DNA of 64,000 nt from CAWAND01 sp963797485 (GCA_963797485.1 CAWCPF010000003.1:992001-1056000); one strand, 5' to 3'; counted from the first letter of the stretch, positions 34,206 through 43,755 are shown. The notes: generated by a model from the letters alone, not told the origin. Program-made: numbers and translations.

Positions 34206-34673
34206 ATGCGACGCACGAAGCCTGAGAAGCGACAGATCGAACCGGACGTCCGCTACAACAACGTCCAGGTCTCCAGCTTCATCAACCGGTTGATGCAGCG
34301 CGGAAAGCGCAGCACGGCCACCCGCATCCTATACGATGCCTTCAAGTTGATGGAAGACAAGACCCATCAGGCGCCGGTGGATCTGTTCGAACAGGCCCTC
34401 CAGAATGCCGGTCCGGTGCTCGAGGTGAAGCCCAGGCGCGTCGGGGGTGCAACCTACCAGGTGCCGGTCGAGGTCGGCGCCGAACGCCGGGTGTCGCTGG
34501 CCATGCGCTGGATCCTGGCCGCCGCCCGGACCCGGGGCGGGAAATCTATGGCCGAGAAACTGGCCGGTGAGTTGATGGATGCGGCCAACAACACCGGTGC
34601 CGCCGTGCGGCGGCGGGAAGAGACACACCGAATGGCGGAGGCCAATCGCGCCTTCGCTCACTATCGCTGGTAA
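34206..34673 (+). CDS. rpsG: 30S ribosomal protein S7
   Basis: 155 residues, complete, opening MRRTKPEKRQIEPDVRYNNV with FINRLMQRGKR and the GGATYQVPVEV strand typical of S7. S7 nucleates assembly of the 30S head on 16S rRNA and in E. coli also represses its own operon. It ends AFAHYRW, and 41 bases later fusA begins. Confidence 0.97.
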   Translation: MRRTKPEKRQIEPDVRYNNVQVSSFINRLMQRGKRSTATRILYDAFKLMEDKTHQAPVDLFEQALQNAGPVLEVKPRRVGGATYQVPVEVGAERRVSLAMRWILAAARTRGGKSMAEKLAGELMDAANNTGAAVRRREETHRMAEANRAFAHYRW

Positions 34674-34714
34674 ATCTGGAGGAAGTCGCCCCAATTTGGA
34701 TGCGACATTGAGAA

Positions 34715-36791
34715 ATGGCTCGCCAATACCCACTGGAACGTTATCGCAACATCGGCATTATTGCCCACATCGACGCCGGCAAGACGACGACGACCGAGCG
34801 CGTCTTGTTCTACACCGGCCGCACGCACCGCTTGGGTTCAGTCGACGAAGGCACGACGGTCACCGACTGGATGGAGCAGGAGCCGAGCGCGGCATCACGA
34901 TCGTGTCTGCGGCTGTGACGGCCATGTGGAAGGACACGATCATCAACCTGATCGACACGCCGGGTCACATCGACTTCACCGCCGAGGTACAGCGCTCTCT
35001 GCGCGTGCTGGATGGCGGGATCGTGGTCTTCGACGCGGTGCAGGGGGTCGAACCTCAGTCGGAGACCGTGTGGCGCCAGGCTGACCGCTACGGCGTTCCC
35101 CGTCTGTGCTTTATCAACAAGATGGATCGGGTTGGGGCCTCCTTCGAGCGCACTCTGGACATGATCCGCGAGCGCCTGGGAGCCAATCCGATCGCCATTC
35201 AGATGCCGGTTGGCGCCGAGTCTCGGTTCCGGGGAGCGATAGATCTGATTGAGCAGCAAGCCATCCTGTGGTCTGACGAAACCGGTGCCAAGCCGGATCT
35301 GAGCGCCATTCCGGATGAACTGCTCTCGGAAGCCGAGCAGTGGCGCGAGCGGATGATCGAGCAGATTGTCGAGACCGATGACCAGCTCACCGCCCGCTAC
35401 CTCGACGGCCATGAGCTCAGTGTTGAAGATCTAAAAGCCGGCCTGCGCAGGGCCGTTTTGGGCAATCTGGCAACCCCGGTCCTGTGCGGCTCAGCGCTAC
35501 GCAACAAGGGCGTGCAACCGGTGCTTGACGCGGTGGTCGATCTTCTGCCCTCGCCCCTCGACGTACCCCCGGTGGCGGGCACCAACCCCAACAACAGCGA
35601 GATCGAAACCCGCCTGACCGAGGACGATGCGCCCTTGAGCGCGTTGGTGTTCAAGATTGTCACCGATCCATATGTCGGTCGTCTGGCTTACTTCCGCGTG
35701 TATTCCGGCAAGATCACCCAGGGCTCCACCGTTTACAACTCCACCAAAGGCAAGCGCGAGCGCGTCGGGCGCCTGATCCGCATGTACGCCGACCGGCGCG
35801 AGGATATGGACGAGGTGCTGGCGGGGGACATCGCGGCTGTGCTGGGGATGAAGGAGACCTTCACCGGCGACACGCTGTGCGACGCCGGCAATCCGATCAT
35901 CCTCGAGAATATCACCTTCCCCGATCCGGTTATCTCGGTGGCCATTGAACCCAAGACGACCGCCGATCAAGACAAGATGGGCGAGGCGCTCAAGAAGCTG
36001 TCCGAAGAAGACCCCACCTTCCGGGTGAGCTCCGACAATGAGACCGGCCAAACGGTGATTTCCGGGATGGGCGAGCTCCACCTGGAAGTACTGGTCGACC
36101 GCATGATGCGCGAATTCAGGGTCCAGGCCAACATCGGCCGGCCACGCGTCGCTTACCGTGAATCGATTACGCGTGCCGTGGCCAAGGCCGAAGCCCGCTA
36201 CATCAAGCAGACCGGCGGCCACGGCCAATACGGGCATGTCGTCCTGGCGCTCGAGCCCACCGAGCCCTCAACCGGCGTGACCTTCGAGAACAAGATTGTC
36301 GGCGGGTCGATCCCCGCGAGTACATCTCGGCCGTGGAGAAGGGTGTCCGCGAAGCCGCCGAAGGTGGTGTGCTGGCCGGCTATCCCGTTACCGATATTCA
36401 CATTCGCTTGTACGACGGCTCGTATCACGAGGTCGACTCCAGCGAGATGGCCTTCAAGGTGGCCGGCTCGATGGCTTTCAAGGAAGGCTTCGGGAAGGGT
36501 CGCCCGGTGCTGCTCGAGCCGATGATGAAAGCGGAAGTTGTCGTACCGGAGGACTACGTCGGTGACGTCACCGGCGACCTGGCCGCCCGCCGCGCGACCA
36601 TTGAGGGAATTGAGAGGCGCGCCGGAAACGCCCAGGCGGTCCAGGCCAAAGTCCCCCTGGCTGAAATGTTCGGTTACGCCACAGCCTTGCGTTCCATGAC
36701 CCAGGGCCGGGGCGTATTTACGATGGAGTTTGACCACTACGCCCAGGTGACCGAGAAGGTCACCGAGACCATTTTGGCCGGCGCGCACTGA
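34715..36791 (+). CDS. fusA: elongation factor G (two frameshifts)
   Basis: A translational GTPase of about 692 residues that moves tRNA and mRNA after peptide transfer. The G1 loop AHIDAGKTTTTERVLFYTG, DTPGHIDF and NKMDRVGA are intact. The frame changes near 34885-34895 (restored reading E-R-E-R-G-I-T-I) and near 36308-36325 (restored reading GGSIPREYISAVEKGV). Each fits one lost base in a CG-rich run. The C-terminal domains read GYPVTDIHIRLYDGSYHEVD and SMTQGRGVFTMEF. It ends 56 bases before tuf. Confidence 0.95.
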
Positions 36792-36847
36792 GCCGACGGC
36801 CCCGGGTCGAACTCTGAAGTCTTCAAGAAGAGGAGCGAGAAGCCATT

Positions 36848-38050
36848 ATGTCCAAGCAGAAATATGAGCGGACGAAGCCGCATGTGAATGTAGGGACGAT
36901 GGGGCACATCGACCACGGGAAGACGACGTTGACGGCGGCGATCACGAAGTGGTGCCAGTTGAAGGGGATGGCGGACTTTCGTCCGTTTGATTCGATCGAC
37001 AATGCGCCGGAGGAGAAGCAGCGGGGGATCACGATAGCGATAGCGCATGTGGAATACGAGACGGAGAAGCGGCACTATGCGCACGTGGATATGCCCGGGC
37101 ACCGGGACTATATCAAGAACATGATCACGGGGGCGGCGCAGGTGGACGGGGCGATCCTGGTGGTGGCGGCGCCGGACGGGCCGATGCCGCAGACGCGTGA
37201 GCACGTGCTGCTGGCGCGGCAGGTGGAAGTGCCGGCGATAGTGGTGTATTTGAACAAAGTGGACATGATGGAGGATGAGGAGCTTCTGGAGCTGGTGGAG
37301 TTGGAGCTGCGGGAGCTGTTGAACGAGTACGAGTTTCCTGGGGACGAGACGCCGATTGTGAGGGGGAGTGCGCTGAGGGCGTTGGAGAGCACGAGCACGG
37401 ACCCGGACTCAGACGACTATGCGAGCATCAAAGAGCTGTTGCGGGTGGTGGATGAGTACATACCGGAACCGGTGAGAGAGATGGACAAGCCGTTCATGAT
37501 GTCGGTCGAGGATGTATTCTCGATCAAAGGACGCGGGACGGTGGTGACGGGGCGGGTGGAGCGAGGGAAGGCGAAGATCGGGGAAGAGGTAGAGATAGTT
37601 GGTTTGCGGGACAAGGCGTTCAAGACGGTGATCACAGGGACGGAGATGTTCCACAAGACGCTGGACGAGGTGGTGGCCGGGGACAATGCGGGGCTGCTGC
37701 TGAGGGGGGTGGAACGGACGGATGTAGAACGGGGGATGGTGGTGGCGGCGCCGGGGTCGATCACGCCGCACAAGAAGTTTCTAGGGGAAGTGTACGTGTT
37801 GAAGAAGGAAGAGGGGGGACGGCACAAGGCGTTCTTCACGGGGTACCGGCCGCAGTTCTACATACGGACGATGGATGTGACCGGGAACATCTCGCTGCCG
37901 GAGGGGGTGGAGATGGTGATGCCGGGAGACAATGTGAATCTGACGGTGGAGCTGATCACGCCGGTGGCGCTTGAGAAGGGATCGAAGTTCGCCATACGCG
38001 AAGGCGGGCTGACGGTCGGGGCCGGCGTCATCACCGAGATCCTGGAGTAG
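36848..38050 (+). CDS. tuf: elongation factor Tu
   Basis: 400 residues, complete: G1 GHIDHGKTT, RGITI switch I, PGHRDYIKNMITG switch II and NKVD. The Chloroflexota-like insert reads GALRALESTSTDPDSDDY in form. The usual D-C-P-G-H is D-M-P-G-H here. It delivers aminoacyl-tRNA to the ribosome. Codon use is striking: nearly all Gly are ggg, Thr acg and Ala gcg, with some ata, unlike fusA and rpsJ on either side. The last ~25 codons return to the local C-ending style. The ATG has AAGAGGAGCGAGAAGCC-type purine-rich upstream sequence. Confidence 0.97.
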   Translation: MSKQKYERTKPHVNVGTMGHIDHGKTTLTAAITKWCQLKGMADFRPFDSIDNAPEEKQRGITIAIAHVEYETEKRHYAHVDMPGHRDYIKNMITGAAQVDGAILVVAAPDGPMPQTREHVLLARQVEVPAIVVYLNKVDMMEDEELLELVELELRELLNEYEFPGDETPIVRGSALRALESTSTDPDSDDYASIKELLRVVDEYIPEPVREMDKPFMMSVEDVFSIKGRGTVVTGRVERGKAKIGEEVEIVGLRDKAFKTVITGTEMFHKTLDEVVAGDNAGLLLRGVERTDVERGMVVAAPGSITPHKKFLGEVYVLKKEEGGRHKAFFTGYRPQFYIRTMDVTGNISLPEGVEMVMPGDNVNLTVELITPVALEKGSKFAIREGGLTVGAGVITEILE

Positions 38051-38055
38051 GCTGA

Positions 38056-38365
38056 ATGGCCAAGCAGAAGATTCGAATCCGGCTCAAGGCTTACGACCAT
38101 CGTGTGCTCGACCAGTCGGCCAAGCGCATCGTGGAGACGGCTGAGCGCACAGGAGCCAAAGTGGTGGGTCCGGTCCCGCTTCCAACCCGGAAAGAACGGT
38201 TCACCGTCCGGCGCTCGACCTTTATCGACAAGGATTCACACGAGCATTTCGAGATTCGGACGCACAAGCGCTTGATCGACGTATTGGAGCCAGAATTCGA
38301 AGACCATCGATACTCTGATGAGGCTGAACCTGCCCGCAGGGGTGGACATCGAGATCAAAATCTAG
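38056..38365 (+). CDS. rpsJ: 30S ribosomal protein S10 (one frameshift near the 3' end)
   Basis: Opens KQKIRIRLKAYDHRVLDQSA and contains GPVPLPTRKERFTVRRS and HEHFEIRTHKRLIDVLEP. The frame changes near 38290-38310, after which TLMRLNLPAGVDIEIKI ends at TAG 38363. The restored ~103 residues are the normal length. S10 is the first gene of the S10 operon and also serves transcription antitermination with NusB. It starts 5 bases after tuf, so the two operons are joined. Confidence 0.94.
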
Positions 38366-38415
38366 CCGCTAGCCGCCAGCTTCTGGCTAGGAGCTAGAGG
38401 CTAGCTGCTGGATGA
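38364..38415. repeat. CTAG-rich palindromic element after rpsJ
   Basis: Several CTAG words in a short stretch. CTAGCC-G-CCAG pairs with CTGGCTAG (8 bp with a bulge) over a CTT loop, and further GAGCTAGAGGCTAGC repeats follow. CTAG is normally rare in bacterial DNA. The remaining gap to rplC (about 38416-38551) has no gene. Confidence 0.55.
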
Positions 38416-38551
38416 GTGGCGAGGCAAGAGCCCTTCGGCAAGCGGACGCTTACGAAGGCCTCTGCAGGCGAAGGACTGACTGCCTCGCGTTCGGGGATGA
38501 TGCGGCCTGCCCTGGCCGACAGTCCCGTCAAGGGGCAACAGGAGACAACGG

Positions 38552-39203
38552 ATGAAAGGGCTTATTGGCAAGAAAATCGGCATGACCCAGATTTTCGACG
38601 AAGTCGGGAGCGGCTTTACCCGTCACTCTGATCGAAGCTGGGCCTTGTTACGTCACCCAGATCCGCCTCCCCGAACGAGACGGCTACAGCGCTGTTCAGC
38701 TTGGGTTCAGCGAGGCCCCGGCCAAGCGGCTGACCTCGGGCAGGATCGGGCATCTCAAGCGGCTCAACCTACCGCCATTGCGATACCTGCGTGAGTTCCG
38801 GCTCAAGGACCCGGGCGTGTCGGAAGGTGAGAAGCTCACCGTGGACGCGTTTGCCGTCGGCGACCGTGTGGACGTGGTCGGAACGGGCAAAGGCAAAGGC
38901 TTTCAAGGCGGGGTCAAGCGGCACGGCTTCAGCGGCGGCCCCAAGACCCATGGGCAGTCGGATCGTCAGCGGGCGCCGGGCTCCATTGGATCGACCACCA
39001 CACCAGGCCGTGTATTCAAGGGCAAGCGAATGGCCGGGCACATGGGGACAGACCGGGTCACGGCGCAAAACCTGCGCGTCGAGATGGTCGACCCGGAGCG
39101 AAACCTGCTGGCCGTCCGCGGGAGCGTCCCTGGAGGTCACGGAGGTTTGGTGGTGATTACTGAGGCCCGCAAGCAATCGAAGGGCGGAGCGCAGTCAGCA
39201 TGA
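38552..39203 (+). CDS. rplC: 50S ribosomal protein L3 (one frameshift)
   Basis: Opens MKGLIGKKIGMTQIFDEVG, then the frame changes near 38605-38615 to VTLIEAGPCYVTQIRLPE and continues to the standard KGKGFQGGVKRHGFSGGPKTHG, GSIGSTTTPGRVFKGKRMAG and VPGGHGGLV. The restored length is about 217 residues. L3 reaches the peptidyl-transferase centre. GGAGA lies before the ATG. Its TGA overlaps the rplD ATG. Confidence 0.94.
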
Positions 39204-39823
39204 AAGTCGATGTTCTGAACGTGCAGGGAGAGAAGGTCAAGACGGTGGAGCTGCCGCCGGCGATCTTCGAAGCTCCCATCAAACCCGACCTGATGCATCA
39301 GGCGCTCCAGCGACAGCTGGCCAATGCCCGTCTGGGCACGCATTCCACCAAGACCCGCGGCGAGGTCAGCGGCGGTGGCCGCAAGCCGTGGCGCCAAAAG
39401 GGGACCGGGCGCGCCCGGCAAGGTTCCACCCGCGCCCCGCAGTGGGTGGGGGGTGGCAAAGTCCACACCCCCAAGCCGAGGGACTACTCGAAACGGATGC
39501 CGCGCAAGATGCGCCGGGCGGCGCTGCGTTCGGCACTGTCGGTCAAGGCCGCCGGGTCGCAAATTGTCGTGCTGGACGAGCTCAAGGTGGATCAGCCGCG
39601 CACACACGACATGGCCAAGGTGCTGCATACCCTGGTGGGGGACGACACCGCCCTGATCCTGATGCCGGCCGCCGATGAAGTGATCGAGAGATCGCTCAAC
39701 AACCTGGCCAGCGCCAAGATCCTGCGGGCCAACTATTTGAATGTCCGCGACCTGCTGGGTTTCGAAAAGGTGATCATGCCGCTGGGCGCCCTGGACGTGA
39801 TCCAGTCTGTGCTGGGTGAGTGA
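39200..39823 (+). CDS. rplD: 50S ribosomal protein L4
   Basis: 207 residues, complete. The long tunnel loop is visible as GEVSGGGRKPWRQKGTGRAR then QGSTRAPQWVGGG. The C-terminal half has NYLNVRDLLGFEKVIMPLGA. L4 lines the exit tunnel and in E. coli represses the S10 operon. It overlaps rplC by ATGA. Confidence 0.96.
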   Translation: MKVDVLNVQGEKVKTVELPPAIFEAPIKPDLMHQALQRQLANARLGTHSTKTRGEVSGGGRKPWRQKGTGRARQGSTRAPQWVGGGKVHTPKPRDYSKRMPRKMRRAALRSALSVKAAGSQIVVLDELKVDQPRTHDMAKVLHTLVGDDTALILMPAADEVIERSLNNLASAKILRANYLNVRDLLGFEKVIMPLGALDVIQSVLGE

Positions 39824-39835
39824 GGAGCCGACATC

Positions 39836-40138
39836 ATGCCCAACGTTTACACCGTCATTCGCCGGCCGATCGTCACGGAGAAATCCAATTACCAGAGCTC
39901 CAACCTGGGCCAGTATGCGTTCGAGGTCGACCGCAAAGCCACCAAGGCGCAGGTGCGCGAAGCCATTGAGTTGTTGTTCAACGTCTCCGTCGAGCGGGTG
40001 AATCTGATGGTGATGCCGGCCAAGCGTTCGCGCCGGGGGCGCAGCCGCCGGGTGCTGGTTCGCCGGCCGAGCTATAAGAAGGCCATTGTGACCCTGGCCG
40101 AAGGCCAGACCATCGACGTCTTCGAAGGGGTTTCGTGA
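39836..40138 (+). CDS. rplW: 50S ribosomal protein L23
   Basis: 100 residues: VYTVIRRPIVTEKSNYQSS at the N-terminus, YAFEVDRKATKAQVREAIE and a C-terminal YKKAIVTLAEGQTID. L23 forms the docking site for trigger factor and SRP at the tunnel exit. Its stop TGA overlaps the rplB ATG (TGATG). Confidence 0.95.
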   Translation: MPNVYTVIRRPIVTEKSNYQSSNLGQYAFEVDRKATKAQVREAIELLFNVSVERVNLMVMPAKRSRRGRSRRVLVRRPSYKKAIVTLAEGQTIDVFEGVS

Positions 40139-40974
40139 TGCCAGTCAAGAAATACAAACCCACCTCGCCGGGCCGCCGGGGCATGTCCGGCCACTCCTTC
40201 GAGGAGATTACCAAGTCGACGCCCGAGCGTTCGCTGCTGCGCCACAAACGCTCCCATGGCGGACGAAATGCCCAAGGGCGGATAACGGTTCGCCACCAAG
40301 GCGGCGGCCACAAGCAGCACTATCGCATGGTGGATTTCAAGCGCAACAAGCGCGCCATCCCGGCCAACGTGGCTGCCATCGAGTACGACCCGAACCGGTC
40401 GGCGCGCTTGGCGCTGCTTCACTATGCCGACGGCGAGAAGCGCTACATCCTGGCCCCGCTTGGCCTGCAGGTCGGCGACCCGGTCATGGCCGGCGCTGAC
40501 GCCGAGATCCGTCCCGGCAACAGCCTGCCGCTGTCGATTATCCCGGTCGGCACGGTGGTTCACAACATCGAGCTGTATGAGGGCCACGGTGGGCAGCTGG
40601 TCCGCTCGGCGGGCACCTCGGCGCAGGTGTTGGCCAAAGAAGGGGCGTACGTGGCCATCCGGCTGCCTTCAGGGGAAGTCCGGCAGGTCCGCCAGAGCTG
40701 CTACGCCACCATCGGCGAGGTCGGCAACCCCGACCACGGCAACGTCAAGCTGGGCAAGGCCGGCCGCTCACGCCATCGCGGCATCCGGCCCACCGTCCGC
40801 GGTTCAGCCATGAGCCCGCGCGACCATCCGCACGGCGGAGGCGAAGGCCGCCAGCCGATCGGGCTGCCCGGGCCGAAGAGCCCGTGGGGCAAGCCGACGC
40901 TGGGCAAACTGACCCGGCGCAACAAGAAGACCAGCAAGTACATCATCCGCCGGCGAGCTAAGAAGCGTCGCTGA
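40138..40974 (+). CDS. rplB: 50S ribosomal protein L2
   Basis: 278 residues, complete. KYKPTSPGRRGMSGHSFEEI opens the protein. GGRNAQGRITVRHQGGGHKQ and the C-terminal VRGSAMSPRDHPHGGGEGRQ, with the conserved functional His, are present. L2 joins the subunits and supports peptidyl transfer. The ATG at 40138 overlaps the rplW stop; the GTG one codon upstream is less likely. Confidence 0.96.
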   Translation: MPVKKYKPTSPGRRGMSGHSFEEITKSTPERSLLRHKRSHGGRNAQGRITVRHQGGGHKQHYRMVDFKRNKRAIPANVAAIEYDPNRSARLALLHYADGEKRYILAPLGLQVGDPVMAGADAEIRPGNSLPLSIIPVGTVVHNIELYEGHGGQLVRSAGTSAQVLAKEGAYVAIRLPSGEVRQVRQSCYATIGEVGNPDHGNVKLGKAGRSRHRGIRPTVRGSAMSPRDHPHGGGEGRQPIGLPGPKSPWGKPTLGKLTRRNKKTSKYIIRRRAKKRR

Positions 40975-41006
40975 CCGAGCGAGTGACGGTCGGAGGATTG
41001 TGAAAA

Positions 41007-41307
41007 ATGTCACGATCACTTAAGAAGGGGCCGTTCATCAGCCCCAAGCTGCTGAAGAAAGTGGAAGACATGAACCAGCGCGGTGACAAGAAGGTCATCC
41101 GGACGTGGAGCCGCGCCAGCACCATCTTCCCGCAGATGGTCGGCCACACCGTGGCGGTCCACGATGGCCGCAGGCACGTGCCGATCTACATCACCGAGAA
41201 CATGGTGGGTCACAAGCTGGGCGAGTTTCGCGCCGACGCGCACCTTCCGCGGCCATATGCGTGGGGATCGAGTGACCAAGGTGCGCGAGGCGGAGCCGGA
41301 GGAATAG
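41007..41307 (+). CDS. rpsS: 30S ribosomal protein S19 (one frameshift)
   Basis: Opens MSRSLKKGPFISPKLLKKVE with STIFPQMVGHTVAVHDGR and YITENMVGHKLGEF. The frame changes in GAGTTTCGCG near 41222-41232, giving APTRTFRGHMRGDRVTKVRE and a stop at 41305. The restored ~100 residues are slightly longer than usual. S19 binds with S13 in the 30S head. The next gene, rplV, starts one base after the stop. Confidence 0.93.
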
Positions 41308-41308
41308 G

Positions 41309-41671
41309 ATGGCCGAGGCTCAAGGCATCCGGGCAACGGCGCGCTACGTAAGCGTCTCGCCGCAGAAAGTCCGCCTGGTTCTCGACCTGGTGCGCGGACG
41401 GGGCGCGGTCGAAGCGCTCGACCTGTTGAAATTCACCCCCAAGGCAGCCGCGCACCAGGTGGCCAAGCTGCTCCGGTCGGCGATCGCCAACGCCGAAGAG
41501 AATTATGGATTCAGTCGGGATGAACTCATTGTGTCGGAGGTCTTTGCCGACCAGGGGCCGACCCGGCGCTGGCGCCGATTTGGTGCCCGCGGACGTTTCA
41601 AGCCGATATTGCATCGCTCATCCCACATCACGCTGATCTTGCGTGAGCGGGAAGCCACGCTGAGCGCATAG
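41309..41671 (+). CDS. rplV: 50S ribosomal protein L22
   Basis: 120 residues, complete: ARYVSVSPQKVRLVLDLVRG at the N-terminus, KLLRSAIANAEENYGF, then a basic loop GPTRRWRRFGARGRFKPI and HRSSHITLIL. L22 lines the exit tunnel next to L4 and carries macrolide-sensitive loop residues. Confidence 0.96.
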   Translation: MAEAQGIRATARYVSVSPQKVRLVLDLVRGRGAVEALDLLKFTPKAAAHQVAKLLRSAIANAEENYGFSRDELIVSEVFADQGPTRRWRRFGARGRFKPILHRSSHITLILREREATLSA

Positions 41672-41692
41672 GGCGGTAGGAGAGGAGACGAG

Positions 41693-42367
41693 ATGGGGCG
41701 CAAAGTCCATCCCATCGGTTTTCGACTGGGCATCAACAAGACCTGGCAGTCGCGCTGGTTCGCCGAGAAGGGCCAGTACAGGCGGCAGCTGCAAGAAGAC
41801 CGGGCGATCCGCGAGCTGATCTTCAGCGCCAATCCCCCCGGCAGCATTTCCCGGGTGGACATCGAGCGCTTTCCGAACAGCGTGAATATCACCGTGCACA
41901 CGGCCAAGCCGGGCATTGTCATCGGACGCAAGGGCGCCAACGTCAAGGAGCTCCGCACCAAGCTCCAGACGCTGACGGGCACAAACGTCAAGCTCGATAT
42001 CGCCGAGATCGAGCAGCCCGATTTGGACGCCCGCTTGGTGGCGGAGAACATCGCCCACCAGCTCGAACGCCGGATCAGCCATCGCCGCGCTATGCAGCGG
42101 GCGGTGTCGCAGAGCATGCGCGCCGGCGCGCTGGGGGTCAAGGTCATGTGCGCCGGGCGTTTGTCGGGGATGGAAATGGCTCGCCGCGAGTGGATGCGTG
42201 AGGGCCGTGTCCCCGCCCAGACCCTGCGGGCGGATATCGACTTCGCCCGGGCCGAGGCGCTGACCACCTATGGCAAGATCGGGGTCAAAGTGTGGATTTA
42301 TCGAGGCGAGATTCTGCCCGAGGCCGAACAAGAGGCCGAGGCCATGGACGTGTACGTCAGCGAATAG
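41693..42367 (+). CDS. rpsC: 30S ribosomal protein S3
   Basis: 224 residues: MGRKVHPIGFRLGINKTWQS, the KH-domain GXXG region GIVIGRKGANVKELR, and the C-terminal GALGVKVMCAGRLSGMEMAR and KIGVKVWIYRGEI. S3 forms part of the mRNA entry channel and helicase. GGAGA precedes the ATG by 7 bases. Confidence 0.97.
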   Translation: MGRKVHPIGFRLGINKTWQSRWFAEKGQYRRQLQEDRAIRELIFSANPPGSISRVDIERFPNSVNITVHTAKPGIVIGRKGANVKELRTKLQTLTGTNVKLDIAEIEQPDLDARLVAENIAHQLERRISHRRAMQRAVSQSMRAGALGVKVMCAGRLSGMEMARREWMREGRVPAQTLRADIDFARAEALTTYGKIGVKVWIYRGEILPEAEQEAEAMDVYVSE

Positions 42368-42404
42368 GCCTGCCGGGCCTGCTGACGTGAGTTGAGGTGG
42401 AACC

Positions 42405-42830
42405 ATGTTGATGCCAAAGCGAGTTAAGTGGCGCAAGCAGATGCGCGGCCGGATGAAAGGCAAGGCCAGCCGGGGCACGGAAGTGACCTTCGGCGACTTT
42501 GGCCTGCAGGCTCTCGAGCCCGGCTGGGTCACCGCCCGCCAGATCGAGGCCGCCCGGCGCACGTTGGTGCGTTTCATGCGCCGGCGAGGCAAGGTGTGGA
42601 TCCGCATTTTCCCGGATAAGCCGGTCACCCAGCGCGCCGCCGAGACTCGCATGGGCAAAGGCAAGGGCGCCGTGGACCACTATGTGGCCGTCGTCCGCCC
42701 CGGCCGGATCCTGTTCGAGTTGTCCGGCCTGCCCGAAGACGGGGCGCGTCAGGCCCTCAGGCTGGCGGCTCACAAGCTGGCCATCAAGACCAAATTCACC
42801 GAGCGTTACGACACCCTGGGAGGCGAATAG
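42405..42830 (+). CDS. rplP: 50S ribosomal protein L16
   Basis: 141 residues: MLMPKRVKWRKQMRGRMKGK, FGDFGLQALEPGWVTARQIE, RRRGKVWIRIFPDKPVTQRA and ETRMGKGKGAVDHYVAVV. L16 helps position the A-site tRNA. The arginine commonly hydroxylated in other bacteria lies in the ETRMGKGKG region. It ends 3 bases before rpmC. Confidence 0.96.
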   Translation: MLMPKRVKWRKQMRGRMKGKASRGTEVTFGDFGLQALEPGWVTARQIEAARRTLVRFMRRRGKVWIRIFPDKPVTQRAAETRMGKGKGAVDHYVAVVRPGRILFELSGLPEDGARQALRLAAHKLAIKTKFTERYDTLGGE

Positions 42831-42833
42831 CCC

Positions 42834-43049
42834 ATGAAGACGAGTGAGATTCGCGCCCTGGACACGCCCGAAATTCAAGCCCGCCTGTCCGACGCCCGCG
42901 AAGAGTATTTCCGGCTGCGGATGCAGTTCACGACGGGCCAGCTTCACGATCATGCCCGCCTGCATCTGGTCCGGCGGGATATCGCCCGGCTGTCCACGAT
43001 TTGGCGCGAACGCGAGCTGGCCGCCGCCATGCAGGGGAGTAGGTCATGA
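42834..43049 (+). CDS. rpmC: 50S ribosomal protein L29
   Basis: 71 residues, a two-helix protein: MKTSEIRALDTPEIQARLSD, EEYFRLRMQFTTGQL and RRDIARLSTIWRERE. It sits near the tunnel exit with L23. The stop overlaps the rpsQ ATG (ATGA). Confidence 0.94.
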   Translation: MKTSEIRALDTPEIQARLSDAREEYFRLRMQFTTGQLHDHARLHLVRRDIARLSTIWRERELAAAMQGSRS

Positions 43050-43378
43050 CCAATCAACGCCGCCGGATGACCGGCGTGGTAACCCGCTTGAGCTCAGCCA
43101 AGACGGTCACCGTCAAAGTGGACCGCGACTACCGCCACCCCCTGTACGGCAAGGTCGTGCGCACCTCTAAGCGCTACCTGGTGCACGACGAGATCGGCTG
43201 CCGCCAGGGCGACAAGGTGCTTATCGTCGAAAGCCGGCCGATCTCCAAGCGCAAGCGATTTGTGGTCCAGGAGGTCCTGAGCCACGTGTCCGAGCTTGAG
43301 CTTGCGGCTGAGGTGGGCGAGCTGATTGACGAGGCCAAGCTGCTCAAGGAGACCGCCGAAGGAGAGTCCGAGGCATGA
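43046..43378 (+). CDS. rpsQ: 30S ribosomal protein S17 with C-terminal extension
   Basis: 110 residues. The S17 core is RRMTGVVTRLSSAKTVTVKV, YGKVVRTSKRYLVHDE and GDKVLIVESRPISKRKRF. About 25 extra acidic residues (ELELAAEVGELIDEAKLLKE) follow the usual end. It overlaps rplN by ATGA. Confidence 0.94.
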   Translation: MTNQRRRMTGVVTRLSSAKTVTVKVDRDYRHPLYGKVVRTSKRYLVHDEIGCRQGDKVLIVESRPISKRKRFVVQEVLSHVSELELAAEVGELIDEAKLLKETAEGESEA

Positions 43379-43746
43379 TCCAGCAGGAGAGCCGCATCAA
43401 GGTCGCCGACAACACCGGCGGCCGGGAGCTCCTCGTCATCCGCGTCTTGGGCGGGTCGAGGCGTCGCTATGGTCACATTGGCGATGTGGTCGTGGCCACG
43501 GTTAAGTCGGCGACGCCCCATAGCGCCGTGAGCAAGAGCGATGTGGTCAAAGCCGTTATTGTGCGCACGGCCAAGGAATTCCGGCGCGAGGACGGTTCGT
43601 ACATCAAGTTCGACGAAAACGCGGCCGTCATCTTGGACGCCGACGGGGTCAACCCGAAGGGCACGCGCATCTTTGGTCCTGTGGCGAGGGAGTTGCGCGA
43701 TCGAGGCTACACCAAGATTGCCTCGCTGGCGCCGGAAGTGCTTTAG
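43375..43746 (+). CDS. rplN: 50S ribosomal protein L14
   Basis: 123 residues, complete: MIQQESRIKVADNTGGREL, GDVVVATVKSATPHSAVSKS and a C-terminal GTRIFGPVARELRDRGYTK. L14 forms an intersubunit bridge. It begins inside the end of rpsQ. Confidence 0.96.
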   Translation: MIQQESRIKVADNTGGRELLVIRVLGGSRRRYGHIGDVVVATVKSATPHSAVSKSDVVKAVIVRTAKEFRREDGSYIKFDENAAVILDADGVNPKGTRIFGPVARELRDRGYTKIASLAPEVL

Positions 43747-43755
43747 GAGGGTGAA

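Noticed and set aside
40998..41015. TTGTGAA-AAAT-GTCACGA palindrome at the rpsS start
   Set aside because: Overlaps the conserved MSRSLKKG codons inside a ribosomal operon; probably chance.
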